Source: Prorocentrum cordatum (lineage: Eukaryota > Sar > Dinophyceae > Prorocentrales > Prorocentraceae). Taken from it: a stretch of DNA of 64,000 nt. The position numbers and the translations under genes were made by a program. Positions 59,484 through 64,000 of this stretch are shown here, piece after piece (the first letter of the stretch is position 1; each line of letters begins with the position of its first letter). The notes below the pieces were generated by a model. It worked only from the letters and a program-made list of their open reading frames with translations, searched no databases and was not told the DNA's origin. The DNA is taken from positions 45,673 through 109,672 of the forward strand of contig CAUYUJ010000767.1 of assembly GCA_963575745.1 (NCBI GenBank). The letters are read 5' to 3'.

Positions 59484-59906
59484 CTGCCAACGGCCTGGAT
59501 TCACCTTCTTTGGGTGGAGAGCTTCCACGTCTACACCGCGATCCTTGCGTGGGTCAGCCTGGTAAACAAGATAAATGTCGGATCGGCCATGCCGGGGGTT
59601 CCGATGCTCGTGAAGAATCTGACTGCGTATTTCCAGAGCTTGTTTTTCTTCGGCTCGACGGAGTCCGTGACGATTCACCTCGACAATATTACTGACGATT
59701 TCTTCCTCCAGGATGCTGGTGGATCTATCACAGTTGATTGTTCCACGATCAGTCTTCCAGCAACATCTCTTCAGAGCTTAGCCAATTGGATCTGGGTCCC
59801 GCTAATATGGAGTGTGCCAGTTGCAGGGGGCTTGGTGATGCTGTTTATCATCCAAGACGGTTTCGCCCTTTGCCGCCAGTCCCCTCTTGCTGGACTCGTG
59901 GCTTGA
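59484..59906 (+). CDS. exon-like stretch of a possible membrane protein
   Basis: Frame contains 'WIHLLWVESFHVYTAILAWV', 'MLVKNLTAYFQSLFFFGS', 'TDDFFLQDAGGSITVDCS' and a hydrophobic 'IWVPLIWSVPVAGGLVMLFI', two or three plausible membrane segments. Base composition is less GC-rich than the neighbouring transposon genes. The 5' and 3' limits are not defined; the exon probably ends before the stop at 59906. I do not recognise the family. It may belong with the downstream exon at 61610-62158. Confidence 0.4.
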   Translation: MPTAWIHLLWVESFHVYTAILAWVSLVNKINVGSAMPGVPMLVKNLTAYFQSLFFFGSTESVTIHLDNITDDFFLQDAGGSITVDCSTISLPATSLQSLANWIWVPLIWSVPVAGGLVMLFIIQDGFALCRQSPLAGLVA

Positions 59907-60250
59907 GGGCCGTGCTTAGGAAGTCTGAGCGCTCGGCGTCGGTCGTCGTGTTCTAGGTGTGGCGTCACGTCTTGTTTTGCGAGGCTGATGGGTTCGTGGC
60001 TTGGCGGCCGTCAGGCTGGAAGCTTTAATGAGCCTCGTCGGGGTTGGTTTTTGTTTGTGTGCGCGCCATTTTGTGTGCTTCAGCCTGATGCTGCTTGGGG
60101 CCATTGTTCGATCATCTTGTGCCTCTTCTGAAAATCGTCGTGGGGACTCTTGAGGGCACATTCTGGATGTGGCAATAATCGCCCCCCCCCCTCCTCCTGG
60201 ATCCGACGGGTGGTGGAGTGGGTGGACACTTGCTGCCGGAACGGGCCCGG
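59907..60250. other. unassigned; possible intron
   Basis: T-rich, no domain. Lies between two exon-like stretches. Confidence 0.35.
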
Positions 60251-60265
60251 GTGGACGGGGGCGTT

Positions 60266-60360
60266 GGAGGAGGAGGAGGAGGAGGAGGAGGAGGAGGAGG
60301 AGGAGGAGGAGGTAAAGGGAGGGGGAGGAAGAGGGGCAGGAGGAGGAGAAGGGAGGGGGG
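60266..60360. repeat. (GGA)n array
   Basis: gga repeats followed by gggagg-rich sequence. Confidence 0.9.
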
Positions 60361-61609
60361 GGACTAGGCAAGCTCCGTTGGAAGGTTCACCCCATCCAGA
60401 GTTGCGCTCTTGAGCCCCAGAACTGTCGAGCTTCCTGGGTGCCTCTCGGGGCGCTCCTTGTGCGCTCTGGCCCCCTCTGACGGCCCTCCTGTGCCCTCTT
60501 CGAGTTTCTCCGAGACCTAGTCGGACGCACGGGCCAGGACTCTTCGAGTTCTTGGAAGCCTTCTCCGGCTCGCTCGGGTCACTGGAGGCCTTCTCGGGCT
60601 ATCTTGGCGTCATCCTCTCTGAATAGAACTTTCTCAAGCGCTAGGCGAAGTTCAGTAGCGTTATCGTCCTCTGGCGGACTCAGGCTGAACCCTGAAAAAG
60701 GCTGCGGAGCAGGGAGCAAGACTTTGGCGAGAAAACCCCCCCGTGACTCCGCGACCTCTGAGGCATGCCAGAAGCGTTCGAGCCAGATAGGCCTCTGAGG
60801 GGCCGCCGCCAGAGGCTTCAGGGCTACTTGGGAACAGTGTGGGGGCCACTCGGGGGCCTCTCGTGGCCATCCCAGGGCCATCTTGGACCCCCTTACCTCG
60901 CTTGTGTCGGGGGCGTCGAAGAGGGGGATGAGGACTAGGTGTGCGTGTGGATTTTTGATGGCTGGGGCACCGAAATCTCCCAGATGTCATGCCCCCAACC
61001 CTGTTTCTTGTTATTATATTCCTCTTACTGTATGAATGCTGTCGTACTTCTTCTTCTTCTTTTCATACGCCCCCTGCCCTCCCCCTCGTCCGCGTACGTG
61101 CCTCTGGCCAGGATGCGCTAATCCCTCTCTTCCCGTCTCCCTGTTTGGCGTATCCGATTGGGGGCGTTCAGGTCAACGTTCGACCAACATTGCATGTTCG
61201 CATGTTTTTGCACTCTGCAGAGCAATGTAGATGATATTGGTTCTTATCGTTGGAGCCTTCAAGGCGCGAGACATGAGCGGTTGACGTGCGTTGCTGTTCT
61301 CTGGGCGCCATGCTTCAAATGTTACGCATTGAATCTACCAGATGCTGATGCTATACGGTCAGAGGATGGTAATGCGGCGGCTCCTAGCCATGGGGTTTCT
61401 GCCTTCAGAATCGATGACATCTTGCCTGTCAGAAGTAAACACCTCAGGAGCTGGGACTAGTGGCCCCCGTGGACTAGTACACCAAGCATTCGTGATGACC
61501 CCTTCGTAGGAAGCCGAAGCAGGAAACATTCAAGCGCACATGATGCTTGATGAGAAACTTATGCTTCGCAGCCGGGTGACCCCTCAACGCGGGCCAACGG
61601 ATTTACAGT
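60361..61609. other. unassigned; possible intron(s)
   Basis: A TTGGGGCC-like segment lies at 60420-60620. A frame at 61158-61460 ('RHERLTCVAVLWAPCFKCYA') may be part of an exon but has no supporting motif. Confidence 0.35.
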
Positions 61610-62158
61610 ATGTACATTGCGGGAATCTGGAGCTTTGAGAGTCTTGCTTACCTCCGATTCACTTGGAAACTGTACAAGACGCCTGGTTTCAGATATGGTG
61701 TGGGTCTCATGTGTATCGGCCCTGTGCTCTTGCCTTTGCTGTGGATGTCTCAAATTTTGCTGTTCGGTCTGCAGAGCCAGTGGTCTGTACTGGGAGAGAG
61801 CGTTCCCAGTGGATTCCTACTGCTGTTTTCGTTGGACTTCCTGGCATTTCCCACGACGCCAGTTCACGAGTGGCCGAGAAACAGCGAGCAGCTGGCCAGC
61901 ACCCAGTTCAGGCGCTCCGTGCTGCATCTGTTCCTGGGGGGCAACAACAATTTTGGGGTGAAGCTGATGGATGCGCTCTGGACGGCCCAGCACGGCGACC
62001 TCTCGAGGCTCGAGCGCTACCTGGCGGACCCCGGGCAGGCGCGCGCCGTGCTGGAGCTGTGCTGCCTGGAGCAGCAGGCGGAGGCCGAGAAGAAGCACAG
62101 GCTCTCGCGCCGCAAGGGAGCGGCTGGCACGGAGGACGGCGACGAGCCGGCCGAGTGA
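61610..62158 (+). CDS. terminal-exon-like stretch of a possible membrane protein
   Basis: Follows a good acceptor (ggatttacag). Reads 'MYIAGIWSFESLAYLRFTWK', a hydrophobic 'GLMCIGPVLLPLLWMSQILL', then 'LLLFSLDFLAF', and a charged C terminus (KKHRLSRRKGAAGTEDGDEP) ending at TGA 62158. The hydrophobic-then-charged design suggests a membrane protein with a cytosolic tail. Family not recognised. A start at the first Met is not implied; it is more likely an internal splice junction. Confidence 0.45.
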   Translation: MYIAGIWSFESLAYLRFTWKLYKTPGFRYGVGLMCIGPVLLPLLWMSQILLFGLQSQWSVLGESVPSGFLLLFSLDFLAFPTTPVHEWPRNSEQLASTQFRRSVLHLFLGGNNNFGVKLMDALWTAQHGDLSRLERYLADPGQARAVLELCCLEQQAEAEKKHRLSRRKGAAGTEDGDEPAE

Positions 62159-63175
62159 TGAGCTCACCGGGCTCCGGACCCGCACTGCTCTGTGGGCGAT
62201 GTCGCGGGCGGGGCGGAAAGGGCCGCCCTGCTTCTCGAGCTCCTCTGGTGCCGATTGCCGCCCCTGCTCTGCCGTCGCCGCTGCCGCCGCACGTTTGCGG
62301 ACCTCGCCGTCTTACTTTTCCGAGGCGGGCAGTTCCGCGTTTCATTGTCGCATCTTTTTGGTGCGCATGCCCCACCAAATCTTGAGCAGGAGCAGGGGCC
62401 TGCGCGTCCAGGTTTGGTCCCCCGCGGCCCCGGAGAAGCCGCGCACCGAAGGTCACTCTTACCCAGGGTCACTCTTGCGTGTCGCCGAAGGTATACCGAC
62501 ACACCCCTTCCCTCGCCTCGTGTGCTGGTGTGCGCCTCTTCGTGCCTCCCGGGAGGCCCCCGTCGCCGCGGCCGGATTCGCCTCGCAGTCCTGAGCAGAG
62601 AGAGCACAGCGGGAGAGGTCCGGGAAGCAGCGGTGTATCGGTACCCGTTGATGTCCACAGCTTGCTCCTCCGCAGAAGGGCACTTGCACACCGCCACCGC
62701 GTGTGGCCAGGGCCGTACCCTGGGCCCCAGGGCGGCAGCGACCTCCTGGCCGAGGCCAGGGGGGGCGCTCACGCCGTGCCAGGGCCGAGGGATGGCACTG
62801 GCGGTGCGCAGGTGCCTCCTGCGCAGCCGCGCGGCTTGGGCAGGAGGAGGTGCGGACCATCCGCTGTCAGCTGTGCCGGGCCATGCTCCGCTCCAGTCGC
62901 CCTCCTCGCTCCCCTCCCCAGACGCCCGGTTTTGCGAGCCTGCCACGGCGCACAGCCCTTGAGCTCTCGGCCGCATCCTCGGGACTGGCCTTTCGCTCCT
63001 GGAGTGCTTGTTTGACGGCCCCAGGGCCCCAGGCTGGCCTCCAGATGTCAAGCTCGAAAGCTTCTTGCCGGTTCTTCCAGCGACGCTCGGATGTCTTCAG
63101 GGGCAACGCTAGGGGGGGAGGCTAGGCTCAAGGGGGGATGCATCGGTGTCCCGCGTGTGTGTCCCCCCTTCCCCT
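62159..63175. other. no supportable gene
   Basis: 62215-62350 has 'gccgcccctgctctgccgtc'-like units reminiscent of MITE family 2. Frames overlap on both strands without domains. Confidence 0.35.
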
Positions 63176-63178
63176 GGG

Positions 63179-63322
63179 GAGGAGGAGGAGGAGGAGGAGG
63201 AGGAGGAGGAGGAGGAGGAGGAGGAGGAGGGAGGGGAGGAGGAGGAGGAGGCGGAGGAGGAGGAGGAGGAAGGAGGAGGAGGAGGAGGAGGAGGAGGAGG
63301 AGGAGGAGGAGGAGGAGGATGG
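63179..63322. repeat. (GGA)n array
   Basis: About 140 bp. It is bracketed by direct repeats 'gatgcatcgg' and 'cgtgtccccccttcccctgg' at about 63137-63178 and 63327-63381. Confidence 0.95.
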
Positions 63323-63548
63323 GGGGGATGCATCGGCCCCCATTGACGCTCTCCCGCGTGCGTGTCCCCCCTTCCCCTGGGGAAATCGGCCCCCAGCCCT
63401 CTCCCACGGTGCGTTTCTGCCGGAGCTGTCTGGGAGGAGCCTAGCCGTGGCGGTGAGGACGGTCGGTGAAGCGAAACAAGATTCAGTTAATTTGGGCAAG
63501 TCTCCCTCCTCGATCTTCGGCCCTCCTCATCGCTCGTGTTCCTCCCAC

Positions 63549-63600
63549 CTCCTCCTCCTCCTCCTCCTCCTCCTCCTCCTCCTCCTCCTCCTCCTCCTCT
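63549..63600. repeat. (TCC)n array
   Basis: Seventeen tcc repeats, then tttcc and ccct tracts to 63645. Confidence 0.95.
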
Positions 63601-63819
63601 TTTTCCTGCTTCCCTCCCTCCTTCCTTCCCTCCCTTCTCCCTCACGGAACGGAAGGAGGCGCCCCCCGCCCCCCTGCCAGGAGCGGGGCGGGAACCCTGG
63701 GGCCCAGCGTGAGGGCCTGCCGCTGGCGGCCGTTCGGGCAGGCCCACAGCGCCCCCTCCTGTCGCCCTCCGTGCCTTCGGGGGTGGCGGTGGGAGGACGC
63801 CGCGAAGGGGAGGAGGGAA

Positions 63820-64000
63820 AGGAGGAGGAGGAGGAGGAGGAGGAGGAGGAGGAGGAGGAGGAGGAGGAGGAGGAGGAGGAGGAGGAGGAGAAGGAGGAGG
63901 AGGAGGAGATTTGGAGGAGGAGGACGACGACGAGGAGGAGGAGGGGAGATTAGGAGGAGGAGGAGGAGGAGGAGGAGGAGGAGGAGGAGGAGGAGGAGGA
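63820..64000. repeat. (GGA)n array running off the window
   Basis: gga repeats with short 'gaagga' and 'acgacgacg' interruptions, continuing to the end. Confidence 0.95.

Overview
The window is nuclear DNA of a dinoflagellate. The strongest evidence is a 22-nt match, with one mismatch, to the dinoflagellate trans-spliced leader at 49650-49671. GC-rich coding sequence, a GC-AG intron, very heavy simple-sequence content and LINE-like elements of known dinoflagellate style agree with this. The genus cannot be fixed from the sequence; a Prorocentrum- or Symbiodiniaceae-like genome is a guess. There are no rRNA, tRNA or CRISPR features, and a 100-N scaffold gap lies at 21536-21635.

Layout. 1-29 kb is almost gene-free: dispersed repeats, foldback elements (MITEs), microsatellites (TA, GTAT, GAT, GGA/TCC, ACT), minisatellites, an ~88-bp satellite (17.2-19.8 kb) and two small LINE relics (23.7-24.25 kb minus, 28.2-28.6 kb plus). 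29182-42975 looks like one giant DNA transposon of 13.8 kb. It has matching imperfect terminal inverted repeats, an 8-bp target duplication (TCCTATCT) and insertion in a TCC microsatellite. It carries two large same-strand genes: a multi-exon protein with an AT-hook and Cys/His motifs (29918-35321) and a 1166-residue zinc-motif protein (38154-41654). Between them lies a 12-bp-phased palindrome built from the same GTACTCYGC motif that sits in the termini. 43-47 kb holds a TCC array and a minus-strand, decayed LINE with a restriction-like endonuclease, itself split by a MITE. 47.2-49.65 kb is satellite plus a CA-rich array. 49650-57943 is a full-length LINE of the AP-endonuclease type whose 5' end is exactly the spliced leader; ORF1 looks intact and ORF2 has a single in-frame TAG. 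57.9-59.4 kb has more foldbacks and dispersed repeats. 59.5-62.2 kb contains two exon-like stretches of a possible host membrane-protein gene. The window ends in GGA arrays.

How it fits together. A MITE family with five copies (8062, 16363, 26496, 45972 and 58742) starts with TTAAGTCGGG and carries, at the same distance from its tip, the CTACAG block seen in the giant element's ends. Its insertions are flanked by 8-bp duplications, as is the giant element. The simplest reading is one transposon family, with the giant element (or a relative) as the autonomous partner and the MITEs as deletion or foldback derivatives. The two LINE classes are independent of it. The LINE at 49.65 kb shows that a trans-spliced, leader-capped mRNA was its template.
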